Source of the DNA: Deltaproteobacteria bacterium RIFCSPLOWO2_02_56_12
Lineage (GTDB): Bacteria; Desulfobacterota; Binatia; UBA9968
Length of the DNA: 5,067 nucleotides
Reading direction: 5' to 3'
NCBI GenBank assembly: GCA_001799045.1
Contig: MGRY01000081.1
Span: 6,245 to 11,311 of the forward strand
The translations under genes were made by a program, and so were the position numbers. The notes under the pieces were generated by a model, which worked only from the letters and a program-made list of their open reading frames with translations, ran no database searches and was not told where the DNA came from. Below, one piece after another: positions 1-5,067 of the stretch; position 1 is the stretch's first letter, and each line of letters begins with the position of its first letter.

Positions 1-333
1 CGCCGGCTTCTCAAGGATAAGTTCGTCCACCCGGAACTCTCCCCTGAGGAGGGGCCAGAGCTTTAGCTTGAGCCTGATCTGCTGAGCGGTAAAGAAGGGA
101 CCTTGTGAAAACGCAGGACTATCGGAAACATTCAAGCCGGAGATCCGAACAAAAGGCGTAGGGAAGATGCGAAAACGGACCTCTCCGACGTCGACCTTGC
201 GCTGCAGTGCGTCCTCTACGAGCGGCAGGTATCGGCTCTTGTAAGAGGCCAGATCGACGAGGGGTGGCAAAGTCAGGACCGCTATGGCGATGAGCGCCAA
301 TAGCGCCAGGCCGATCGGAAATATTTTTTTCAT
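1..333 (-). CDS. AsmA-family membrane-anchored protein, N-terminal part (runs off left edge)
   Basis: Reading leftward from ATG at 333-331 there are 111 codons with no stop before the window edge, so the 3' part is missing. The product starts MKKIFPIGLALLALIAIAVL, a short basic N-terminus followed by one hydrophobic helix (about residues 4-22): a signal anchor that should leave the rest in the periplasm. Next come YKSRYLPLVEDALQRKV (31-47), a VGEVRFRIFPTP stretch (49-60), and LKLKLWPLLRGEFRVDEL (88-105). This order (YK..l...ve..l.r.v / f.v.P.P / PLL.G...v..L.l) is the hallmark of AsmA N-termini. Family members are large proteins linked to outer-membrane assembly and lipid transport between membranes; that role is family knowledge and is not shown here. 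The start is supported by GGAG (339-342 on this strand) 5 bases upstream. The gene is divergent from livH and has no evident functional tie to it. Family assignment is fairly sure; the exact role is unknown. Confidence 0.85.
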   Translation of the reverse strand, partial: MKKIFPIGLALLALIAIAVLTLPPLVDLASYKSRYLPLVEDALQRKVDVGEVRFRIFPTPFVRISGLNVSDSPAFSQGPFFTAQQIRLKLKLWPLLRGEFRVDELILEKPA

Positions 334-355
334 TGGAGCTCCGATCGTAAGAAAG

Positions 356-383
356 GGTATCTGCTATGCAACCGTCATGTCAA
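356..383 (-). promoter_or_regulatory. candidate sigma-70-type promoter for the AsmA-like gene
   Basis: On the - strand there is a perfect -35 hexamer TTGACA (383-378). After a 16-base spacer comes GATACC (361-356), which matches only three of six -10 positions. Initiation would fall near 349, giving a leader of about 15 bases that contains the GGAG ribosome site. The position relative to the ATG at 333 is sensible, but the weak -10 makes this tentative. Confidence 0.3.
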
Positions 384-437
384 CTCTGCGCTATCAGGTT
401 AAAGAGTTAGCGGAGAGTGGCGATGGCGGGAAGGATT

Positions 438-446
438 TGTTAGCAT
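438..446 (+). promoter_or_regulatory. candidate extended -10 promoter for the liv operon
   Basis: TGTTAGCAT fits the extended -10 pattern TGnTAnnAT, with four of six -10 bases matching (TAGCAT at 441-446). The -35 region at 418-423 (TGGCGA) is poor, which extended -10 promoters tolerate. Initiation would fall near 453, giving a leader of about 20 bases that keeps the AAAGGA site (458-463) ahead of the livH TTG. The geometry fits the assigned start, but this rests on a short motif. No clear operator or attenuator was seen. Confidence 0.35.
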
Positions 447-473
447 GAAAACCTTTAAAAGGATCGCGCCGCT

Positions 474-1442
474 TTGGAACTTGCGTTCAGCATATTTTTT
501 CAAGTCCTCGTCGATGGTATTGTCCTGGGCTTCATGTACGCGCTCATCGCCTTGGGCTATACCATGGTGTACGGAGTGCTGGAATTCATCAACTTCGCCC
601 ACAGCGAGATTTTTGTGATCGGCGCTTTTGTCGGGGCGGAGATGCTCCTGATGTTCGAGGCCACGGGCGCTCTCGCCGTGCTCCATCCCGCCCTCGTCTT
701 GCTATTGGTCCTCCTCACCGGGATGGCGCTGAGTGGACTGGCGGCGATGGGATTGGAGCGGATCGCTTACCGCCCGCTGCGCGGGGCGCCCCGCCTTGTT
801 CCTCTGATCTCCGCTATCGGAGCTTCCTTCTTCCTGCAGGATTTTATCCGCCTGATCGAGAGCCTCTGGCGCAATGCGTTTTATCTGACCTATCCGACTC
901 TACCGGTTCTGGAAAAAAGCCTGAAGTTGGGCGCGGCCGTGGAAGTCCCGCTCAAATCGATCCTCGTCATCGCCACCGCTCTCGTGATGCTCCTGGGGCT
1001 TTACCTCTTTGTCAATCGAACCAAAGTCGGCATCGCTATTCGCGCTGTGGCGCAAGATCCCGACACCGCCTCACTGATGGGTATTCACGTGAATCGCATT
1101 ATTGCCCTTACCTTTTTTGTCGGCGGGGCGATGGGTGGAGTCGCCGGCGTCTTGTTCGGTCTCCAATACAGTCTGATCAGCCCCTACAGCGGATTCGTTC
1201 CCGGTCTTAAGGCCTTTACAGCGGCAGTCCTTGGAGGAATCGGCAACATTCCGGGAGCGGTGTTGGGAGGGATGGTTCTGGGATTGATGGAGGCCTTTGC
1301 CGCCTCTTACCTCTCGCTCATCACGAACGGGGCCTTTGGCGCGGAATATAAAGATGTCTTTGCTTTCGCCGTCCTGATTCTGATTCTGATTTTTCGGCCT
1401 AAGGGACTGTTGGGGGAAAAGGTGCGGGAGGAAGGGGCGTAA
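474..1442 (+). CDS. livH: branched-chain amino acid ABC transporter permease LivH
   Basis: This is one of the two inner-membrane permeases of a branched-chain amino acid type importer; with LivM it forms the translocation channel. The product has 322 residues (E. coli LivH has about 308) and is almost wholly hydrophobic. Recognisable blocks are YALIALGYTMVYG (22-34), INFAHSEIFVIG (39-50), the cytoplasmic G-A-RA-AQD-A-MGI loop (186-204) that should contact the ATPases, AVLGGIGNIPGAVLGG (251-266) and the closing IFRPKGLLG (306-314). The start is TTG at 474. The frame has a stop at 456-458 and no ATG or GTG between it and 474. AAAGGA (458-463) lies 10 bases upstream, and the N-terminal length matches the family. 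The ATG at 445 is out of frame. FAHSE replaces the FAHGE of the E. coli protein, a conservative change. It is the first gene of the operon, 20 bp before livM. Family is certain; exact substrate is not. Confidence 0.96.
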   Translation: MELAFSIFFQVLVDGIVLGFMYALIALGYTMVYGVLEFINFAHSEIFVIGAFVGAEMLLMFEATGALAVLHPALVLLLVLLTGMALSGLAAMGLERIAYRPLRGAPRLVPLISAIGASFFLQDFIRLIESLWRNAFYLTYPTLPVLEKSLKLGAAVEVPLKSILVIATALVMLLGLYLFVNRTKVGIAIRAVAQDPDTASLMGIHVNRIIALTFFVGGAMGGVAGVLFGLQYSLISPYSGFVPGLKAFTAAVLGGIGNIPGAVLGGMVLGLMEAFAASYLSLITNGAFGAEYKDVFAFAVLILILIFRPKGLLGEKVREEGA

Positions 1443-1473
1443 AGGGTTGAAGGGTTAAAGGGATGAAGGTTTG
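1442..1473 (+). repeat. four-copy imperfect 8-bp tandem repeat over the livH-livM junction
   Basis: Units are aagggttg (1442-1449), aagggtta (1450-1457), aagggatg (1458-1465) and aaggtttg (1466-1473). The array starts at the last base of the livH stop and runs through the livM ATG (1463). Units 2 and 3 each carry a purine-rich Shine-Dalgarno-like core. The GAAGGG at 1449-1454 is 8 bases from the ATG and is the likely functional site; the AAAGGG at 1457-1462 abuts the ATG and is too close. Confidence 0.7.
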
Positions 1474-2725
1474 GTTTATTAGTCTCGGCCTGGCCGGCTA
1501 TATCGCTCTAAGCAGCCTGCTGGTCTTTTATTTTCCCCAATCCGTTCTGGCCTTTCTTCTTTTTGAAGCCTCCCTGTTGTTCGTCTACTACGCGCCGCTG
1601 CCCCGAAGAGTAAAACTCTCTTTTGCCGGCTTGGTGTTAGTCGTGCTTTTGCCTCTTCTAGGCACGTTCAATGGTTACTATCTCGAGGTGGCGATTCAGG
1701 TCGGGATCTTCGTTGCCCTCGCCCTGGGCTTGAATATCGTTGTCGGCTTTGTCGGCCTTCTCAACCTGGGATTCGTCGCCTTTTATGCGATTGGGGCCTA
1801 TCTCTGGGCCATCTTCGGCTCGCCTCAGGCCAACCAGTTTCTTGCGGGCGCTCATTTCCCGCTTGCGCCCTCCTGGTTCTTCGTCTTTCTTTTTCTGAGC
1901 ATTGCGGTGGGCGCTTTCACCGGAGCCCTCCTTGGGCTGCCGGTGCTGCGCCTCAGAGGGGACTATCTGGCTATCGTAACCCTCGGTTTTGCTGAAGTCG
2001 TTCGCGCCCTGGTCAATAATCTCGATAAGCCGATAAACCTTACGAATGGTCCCAAGGGGATTACTCCGATTCAGAGACCGCCCCTCTTCTTTCAACCTGT
2101 GCTGGAATTTCTGGGACTCAGGTTGGATCCGGCCGCTCTCTATCCCCTATACTTTTACTTTCTCGTTCTTCTGATGGCGCTTCTTGTTATCCTGGTTACG
2201 CGCAGGCTCGAAGACTCTCCGATCGGCAGGGCGTGGAAAGCGATCCGCGAAGATGAGATTGCGGCGGCTACGATGGGCATTCCGGTCGTGCGGCTGAAGC
2301 TCCTGGCCTTTGCGGTCGGCGCTTCCTTTGCCTCTGCGATCGGAGTTCTTTTTGCGGCCAAGCAAATCTTTATCAATCCGGAAAGTTTTACCTTTATGGA
2401 ATCGATCGGGGTGCTGGCGATGGTTATCCTGGGCGGAATGGGCTCGATTCCGGGAGCCGTTCTGGGAGCGACTGCAGTGACCGTATTGAACCTGCAGCTT
2501 CTCAAAGGGCTTTCTCTCTGGCTCAATACGCTCCGCCAGTCCGGGATCATCTTTTCCCTGCCGTTGCTTGGGAGTTTTGACCTGAGCCAGATCCCGGCTC
2601 AGTTTGAGCCGGCGAAATACGAACGCATGGTCTTCGGCCTCATTCTTATTCTGATGATGATCTTTCGCCCTCAGGGCATCTTGCCCCCACGGCGCAGCGA
2701 GGGGAAGTCCGATGGCGCTGCTTGA
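1463..2725 (+). CDS. livM: branched-chain amino acid ABC transporter permease LivM
   Basis: This is the second inner-membrane permease, partner of LivH in the channel. The product has 420 residues. An N-terminal region of hydrophobic segments (about 3-68) precedes the conserved core. The core includes GLNIVVGFVGLLNLG (89-103), LRLRGDYLAIVTLGFAEVVR (162-181), NLTNGPKGI (192-200), the ATPase-contacting loop GRAWKAIREDEIAAATMGI (255-273), VILGGMGSIPGAVLGA (321-336) and the final MIFRPQGILP (399-408). LivH carries matching GG-G-IPGAVLG and FRP-G motifs, as expected for paralogous permeases. Residues about 341-385, between the GAVLGA motif and the last helix, are longer than I recall for E. coli LivM and look like an added amphipathic segment plus a loop. 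ATG 1463 is preceded by GAAGGG at good spacing. The 3' end overlaps livG by 14 bp, suggesting coupled translation. Confidence 0.96.
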   Translation: MKVWFISLGLAGYIALSSLLVFYFPQSVLAFLLFEASLLFVYYAPLPRRVKLSFAGLVLVVLLPLLGTFNGYYLEVAIQVGIFVALALGLNIVVGFVGLLNLGFVAFYAIGAYLWAIFGSPQANQFLAGAHFPLAPSWFFVFLFLSIAVGAFTGALLGLPVLRLRGDYLAIVTLGFAEVVRALVNNLDKPINLTNGPKGITPIQRPPLFFQPVLEFLGLRLDPAALYPLYFYFLVLLMALLVILVTRRLEDSPIGRAWKAIREDEIAAATMGIPVVRLKLLAFAVGASFASAIGVLFAAKQIFINPESFTFMESIGVLAMVILGGMGSIPGAVLGATAVTVLNLQLLKGLSLWLNTLRQSGIIFSLPLLGSFDLSQIPAQFEPAKYERMVFGLILILMMIFRPQGILPPRRSEGKSDGAA

Positions 2726-3491
2726 GATTCGGGGAGTTGCGAAGCGATTCGGGGGGCTGCTCGCTCTGGACAGCGTGGATCTCAGCCTGGAAGAGGGAAT
2801 GATTGCCTCTCTCATCGGACCGAACGGCGCGGGTAAAACCACGCTCTTTCACATCCTCACGGGCATTTATCGGCCGGATCGCGGGGAGATTCGCTTCCGG
2901 GATCGCCCGCTCATCGGATTGAGCCCTGACCAGGTCACAAAAGCGGGAATATGCCGCACCTTTCAAAACATCCGGCTATTTTCACACATGACAGTGCTGG
3001 AAAATGTGTTGGTGGGAATGCACGTGCGCATGGGGTTAACGCTTTGGGATATCCTGTTGCGGAGCAAACGCTTGCGCGCGCGTGAGCGGGAGAGCGAAAT
3101 CGCGGCCATAGAGCTTTTACGGCTGGTCGGGCTGGAAAGTAAGGCCCGGGACTGGGCGCACCATCTCTCCTACGGAGACCAGAGGCGTCTCGAGATCGCC
3201 CGTGCCCTGGCCTCGGCGCCGAGGCTTCTCCTTCTCGATGAACCCACTGCCGGGATGAACGCATCGGAGGCGCAGTCGCTCATGATGCTGTTGAAAGGAT
3301 TGATGGGAGGATATGTTCAGACGATCCTTTTGATCGAGCACAACATGCGCGTGGTGATGGGAATTTCGGATCGGGTGACCGTTCTCGACTACGGGGAGAA
3401 GATCGCGGAGGGAAGCCCGGCTGAGGTACGGCAGGATCCGCGGGTGATCGAGGCCTATCTGGGACGCGGGCAGTGGGGCGCCCATGCTTAA
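2712..3491 (+). CDS. livG: branched-chain amino acid ABC transporter ATP-binding protein LivG
   Basis: This cytoplasmic ATPase pairs with LivF under the LivHM channel and powers import. The product has 259 residues (E. coli LivG about 255). The Walker A is GPNGAGKTT (36-44), the Q-loop TFQN has Q85, the signature is LSYGDQRRLEIARAL (152-166), Walker B LLLLDEP is 172-178 with E177 as catalytic base, and the switch histidine is H210 in IEHNM. The GICRTFQNIRLF segment, the LSYG-QRRLEIAR signature, the PTAGMN run after Walker B (178-183) and the C-terminal EAYLG are typical of LivG rather than LivF. The signature has D156 where E. coli LivG has Q, a change I regard as within family variation. ATG 2712 lies inside the end of livM; a GAGGGG site (2699-2704) sits 7 bases upstream. 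All ATPase residues are present, so it should be active. Confidence 0.97.
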   Translation: MALLEIRGVAKRFGGLLALDSVDLSLEEGMIASLIGPNGAGKTTLFHILTGIYRPDRGEIRFRDRPLIGLSPDQVTKAGICRTFQNIRLFSHMTVLENVLVGMHVRMGLTLWDILLRSKRLRARERESEIAAIELLRLVGLESKARDWAHHLSYGDQRRLEIARALASAPRLLLLDEPTAGMNASEAQSLMMLLKGLMGGYVQTILLIEHNMRVVMGISDRVTVLDYGEKIAEGSPAEVRQDPRVIEAYLGRGQWGAHA

Positions 3492-4185
3492 GGTTCAGGG
3501 GCTGCATGTTTACTACGATGCCATTCGAGCCCTTAAGGGGCTCTCGTTCTCCGTTGCCCAGGGTGAAATCGTAACCCTCCTTGGCGCCAACGGCGCCGGG
3601 AAGACAACCACTCTGAAGACTATTTCCGGCCTGCTCAGGCCGCGGGGTGGGAGCATCACCCTGGCAGGTCAAGCCCTGGAGGGTGTGGAACCCCACGAGA
3701 TCGTCAGGCTGGGGGTTGCCCATGTGCCGGAGGGAAGGAAGATTTTTTCCCGGCTCACCGTTCTCGAGAATCTGAAAATCGGCGCCTATACGCGCGCGGC
3801 CGGCTCGGTTGGGGAGGATTTGGAAATTGTTTTTAGCCTTTTCTCCAGGCTCAAGGAGCGCCGCCGTCAGATTGCCGGGACTCTTTCCGGCGGCGAGCAA
3901 CAGATGCTGGCTATCGGTCGGGCCCTTATGGCCCGGCCCAAACTGCTCCTGTTGGACGAGCCGTCCATGGGATTGGCGCCCATCATTGTCGAGCAGATTT
4001 TTGCGACTATTCAGGCGATCAATCGAGAAGGAGTTACGATCCTGCTGGTGGAGCAGAATGCGGCGATAGCGTTGGCTATCTCCCAGCGCGGTTATGTGTT
4101 GGAAACCGGAACGGTGATACTAGAGGGGGAAGCCAGTGCGCTCACCCATAACGATCTGGTGCGCCAGGCGTATCTGGGGGGGTAG
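3484..4185 (+). CDS. livF: branched-chain amino acid ABC transporter ATP-binding protein LivF
   Basis: This is the second ATPase of the importer, heterodimer partner of LivG. The product has 233 residues (E. coli LivF about 237). The Walker A is GANGAGKTT (34-42). HVPEGRKIFSRLTVLENL (80-97) is the LivF form of the Q-loop region, where glutamate (E83) stands in place of Q. The signature is LSGGEQQMLAIGRAL (134-148) and Walker B is LLLLDEPSMGLAP (154-166) with E159. VEQN (189-192) has Q191 at the usual switch-histidine position; this too is standard in LivF and is not a sign of damage. The C-terminus QAYLGG is canonical. ATG 3484 overlaps the end of livG by 8 bp. The ribosome site is weak (GGGG at 3475-3478, 5 bases upstream), so translation probably depends on ribosomes arriving from livG. 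It is the last gene of the operon. Confidence 0.97.
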   Translation: MLKVQGLHVYYDAIRALKGLSFSVAQGEIVTLLGANGAGKTTTLKTISGLLRPRGGSITLAGQALEGVEPHEIVRLGVAHVPEGRKIFSRLTVLENLKIGAYTRAAGSVGEDLEIVFSLFSRLKERRRQIAGTLSGGEQQMLAIGRALMARPKLLLLDEPSMGLAPIIVEQIFATIQAINREGVTILLVEQNAAIALAISQRGYVLETGTVILEGEASALTHNDLVRQAYLGG

Positions 4186-4207
4186 AGTTGCAGTGATCGT
4201 GGATCGA

Positions 4208-4230
4208 AGCGTTTGCCGGACCCAACCGCT
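4208..4230. terminator. hairpin after livF, possible bidirectional terminator
   Basis: The arms AGCGTTTG (4208-4215) and CAACCGCT (4223-4230) pair at seven of eight positions (one T/C mismatch) around a 7-base loop. The hairpin lies 22 bp after the livF stop and 2 bp after the stop of the leftward small ORF at 4233. Neither strand has a T-run after the stem, so it is not a classical intrinsic terminator. The position is suggestive; the function is unproven. Confidence 0.25.
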
Positions 4231-4232
4231 GC

Positions 4233-4352
4233 TCAATCGTCGTAATGTTCAGGGTGCATGGCGTTTCGGAGGGATTTTTCCCCGACTTTGTCCAGCAGGA
4301 TTCTTTTGATAGAGTCGTGGCCGGCCGATGTAACTGATCCCGTAGCATTCAC
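4233..4352 (-). CDS. candidate small protein, 39 residues, unrecognised; possibly frameshifted near its start
   Basis: I do not recognise this gene. Reading leftward from GTG at 4352-4350 to TGA at 4235-4233 gives 39 codons. The last 30 read like a real soluble helical protein (GHDSIKRILLDKVGEKSL, then RNAMHPEHYDD). By my hand count over those 30 codons, G+C at codon positions 1, 2 and 3 is about 19, 9 and 20 of 30, the high-low-high pattern of genuine coding sequence in this composition. A second frame starts at ATG 4356 as MCECYGISYIGR, one base offset, and ends after 35 codons. One lost base in about 4320-4345 would join its MCECYG start to the helical part, so this may be a frameshifted gene. 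GGGA at 4365-4362 could serve either start. Against it: the start lies only 14 bases from the tex start codon, leaving little room for separate promoters, and the ORF is very short. Confidence 0.35.
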   Translation of the reverse strand: MNATGSVTSAGHDSIKRILLDKVGEKSLRNAMHPEHYDD

Positions 4353-4366
4353 ACATCGTTTTCCCA

Positions 4367-5067
4367 ATGACTAATACCGTTTCAGAAGCTCGACAGATCA
4401 AGATTGTTCAACTCATCGCCAAGGAACTTGGCGTCGGGCCCCCTCAGGTCGCTGCTGCCGTCCTACTGCTCGACGAAGGTTCGACCGTGCCTTTCATCGC
4501 GCGCTATCGCAAGGAGGCCACGGACAACCTGGACGACACGCAGCTCCGCAATCTGGAAGAACGGCTGCTGTACCTGCGCGAGCTGGAAGAACGGCGCGCG
4601 GCGATCCTGGCCTCGATCGAGGAGCAGGGCAAACTCACCGGCGAACTCAGCGCCGCTATCGAGGCGGCCGCCACCAAACAAACACTGGAAGACATCTACC
4701 TGCCCTACAAGCCCAAGCGCCGCACGCGGGCGCAGATTGCGCGCGAGGCCGGCCTGGAGCCGCTGGCCGATGCGCTGTTCGCCGATCCCACGCTCGACCC
4801 CGAGCAGGAAGCGGCGAAGTACGTGAATGGCAGACCTGCCGCCGACAACGGCGTTCCCGACGCGAAAGCCGCGCTCGAGGGCGCGCGCGACATTCTTGTC
4901 GAGCGTTTTGCCGAGACGGCTGAACTGTTGGCCAGACTGCGGGCCCGCATGTGGGAACAGGGCATCGTCACTTCCAGCGTGATGAAAGGCAAGGAGACGG
5001 CCGAAGAAGAAAAATTCCGCGATTACTACGACTATTCGGAAACGATACGCACCATTCCCTCGCATCG
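4367..5067 (+). CDS. tex: Tex-family RNA-binding transcription accessory protein, N-terminal part (runs off right edge)
   Basis: From ATG 4367 there are 233 codons and two further bases, with no stop, so roughly the first third of a protein usually about 770 residues long is present. The N-terminal Tex region is clear: IAKELGVGPPQVAAAVLLLD (17-36), then VPFIARYRKEATDNLDDTQL (41-60), a helical LEERLLYLRELEERR (63-77), TLEDIYLPYKPKRRTRAQIA (106-125), and FRDYYDYSETIRTIPSH (217-233). The last segment leads into the YqgF/RuvX-like nuclease-fold domain. The helix-hairpin-helix and C-terminal S1 RNA-binding domains of the family would lie outside the window. Tex is a cytoplasmic nucleic-acid-binding protein that affects transcription and is conserved in most bacteria. 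ATDN replaces the common AT/VTGG before LDD, a minor change. The next in-frame stop upstream is at 4343-4345 with no other start between. No Shine-Dalgarno precedes the ATG. Tex has no known role in amino acid import, so its place after livF looks incidental. Confidence 0.95.
   Translation, partial: MTNTVSEARQIKIVQLIAKELGVGPPQVAAAVLLLDEGSTVPFIARYRKEATDNLDDTQLRNLEERLLYLRELEERRAAILASIEEQGKLTGELSAAIEAAATKQTLEDIYLPYKPKRRTRAQIAREAGLEPLADALFADPTLDPEQEAAKYVNGRPAADNGVPDAKAALEGARDILVERFAETAELLARLRARMWEQGIVTSSVMKGKETAEEEKFRDYYDYSETIRTIPSH

Larger units (their letters stand above)
4186..4366. other. livF-tex intergenic spacer
   Basis: This 181-bp stretch holds the hairpin and the leftward small ORF described separately. 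It also contains GGGATTTTTCCC (4272-4283), a short inverted repeat with no following T-run, and a GGCCGGCC palindrome (4319-4326). For tex I see no convincing promoter: TAGCAT (4343-4348) could be a -10, starting transcripts near 4355, but no matching -35 is present. Confidence 0.6.

Noticed and set aside
1374..1394. CTGATT triple repeat at the livH 3' end
   Set aside because: It encodes the conserved Leu-Ile-Leu-Ile-Leu-Ile-Phe of the last helix; a similar run occurs at the end of livM for the same reason.
1658..2095. Long antisense open frame inside livM
   Set aside because: It is a low-complexity charged translation opposite a conserved permease and a shadow of its codon bias; there is no family resemblance.
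3582..3599. Repeated GGCGCC palindromes in livF
   Set aside because: They encode the Gly-Ala-Asn-Gly-Ala-Gly of the Walker A motif, so protein constraint explains them.
3727..4059. LivF lacking the usual Q-loop Gln and switch His
   Set aside because: Glu in PEGR and Gln in VEQN are the normal LivF forms, so this is not a defect.
4268..4285. GGGATTTTTCCC inverted repeat as a livF terminator
   Set aside because: The stem is only about four pairs and is not followed by a T-run.
4306..4336. TTGATA (4306-4311) as a -35 for tex
   Set aside because: No acceptable -10 is found 16-18 bases downstream; the best hexamers match only two or three positions.
4142..4348. 68-codon leftward frame overlapping the end of livF and the spacer
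   Set aside because: The translation lacks protein-like character and runs into livF; the neighbouring frame ending at 4233 has the better coding pattern.
4404..4826. 140-codon + frame inside tex
   Set aside because: It is out of frame with an unmistakable Tex protein and rich in Arg/Ser/Pro, typical of a shifted GC-rich gene.
4463..5065. 200-codon antisense frame opposite tex
   Set aside because: It is opposite a conserved gene, has no recognisable domain, and high G+C removes antisense stops by chance.

Overview
The window holds a complete four-gene cassette for a branched-chain amino acid type ABC transporter, livH-livM-livG-livF (474-4185, + strand). It is flanked by the first 111 codons of a divergent AsmA-family gene (333 to 1, - strand) and the first 233 codons of a Tex-family RNA-binding/transcription accessory protein (4367 to the right edge, + strand). 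AsmA-family proteins are usual in bacteria with an outer membrane, so the source is probably Gram-negative. The G+C is moderate to high, and the LivM is a long variant. By inference this fits a proteobacterial, Desulfobacterota-like or similar uncultured lineage, but the sequence does not fix the taxon.

Layout: 1-333 AsmA-like, leftward. 334-473 is a divergent intergenic region with a perfect TTGACA on the - strand and an extended -10 on the + strand. livH (TTG start) ends at 1442. A 20-bp gap carrying an 8-bp tandem repeat with Shine-Dalgarno-like cores leads into livM. livM and livG overlap by 14 bp, and livG and livF by 8 bp, so the four genes almost certainly form one translationally coupled transcript. 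4186-4366 is a 181-bp spacer. It contains a hairpin and a previously unremarked leftward small ORF (4233-4352) with a coding-like base pattern. Tex starts at 4367 without a visible Shine-Dalgarno.

The two permeases LivH and LivM should form the membrane channel, and LivG and LivF the paired ATPases. The periplasmic solute-binding protein the system needs is not in this window, so the substrate (leucine/isoleucine/valine, or another ligand such as an amide or urea) cannot be fixed from these genes alone.

Most of the window is well-understood housekeeping and transport DNA. No mobile element, CRISPR array, tRNA or rRNA was seen. The item most worth a second look is the small leftward ORF between livF and tex, possibly frameshifted near its N-terminus.
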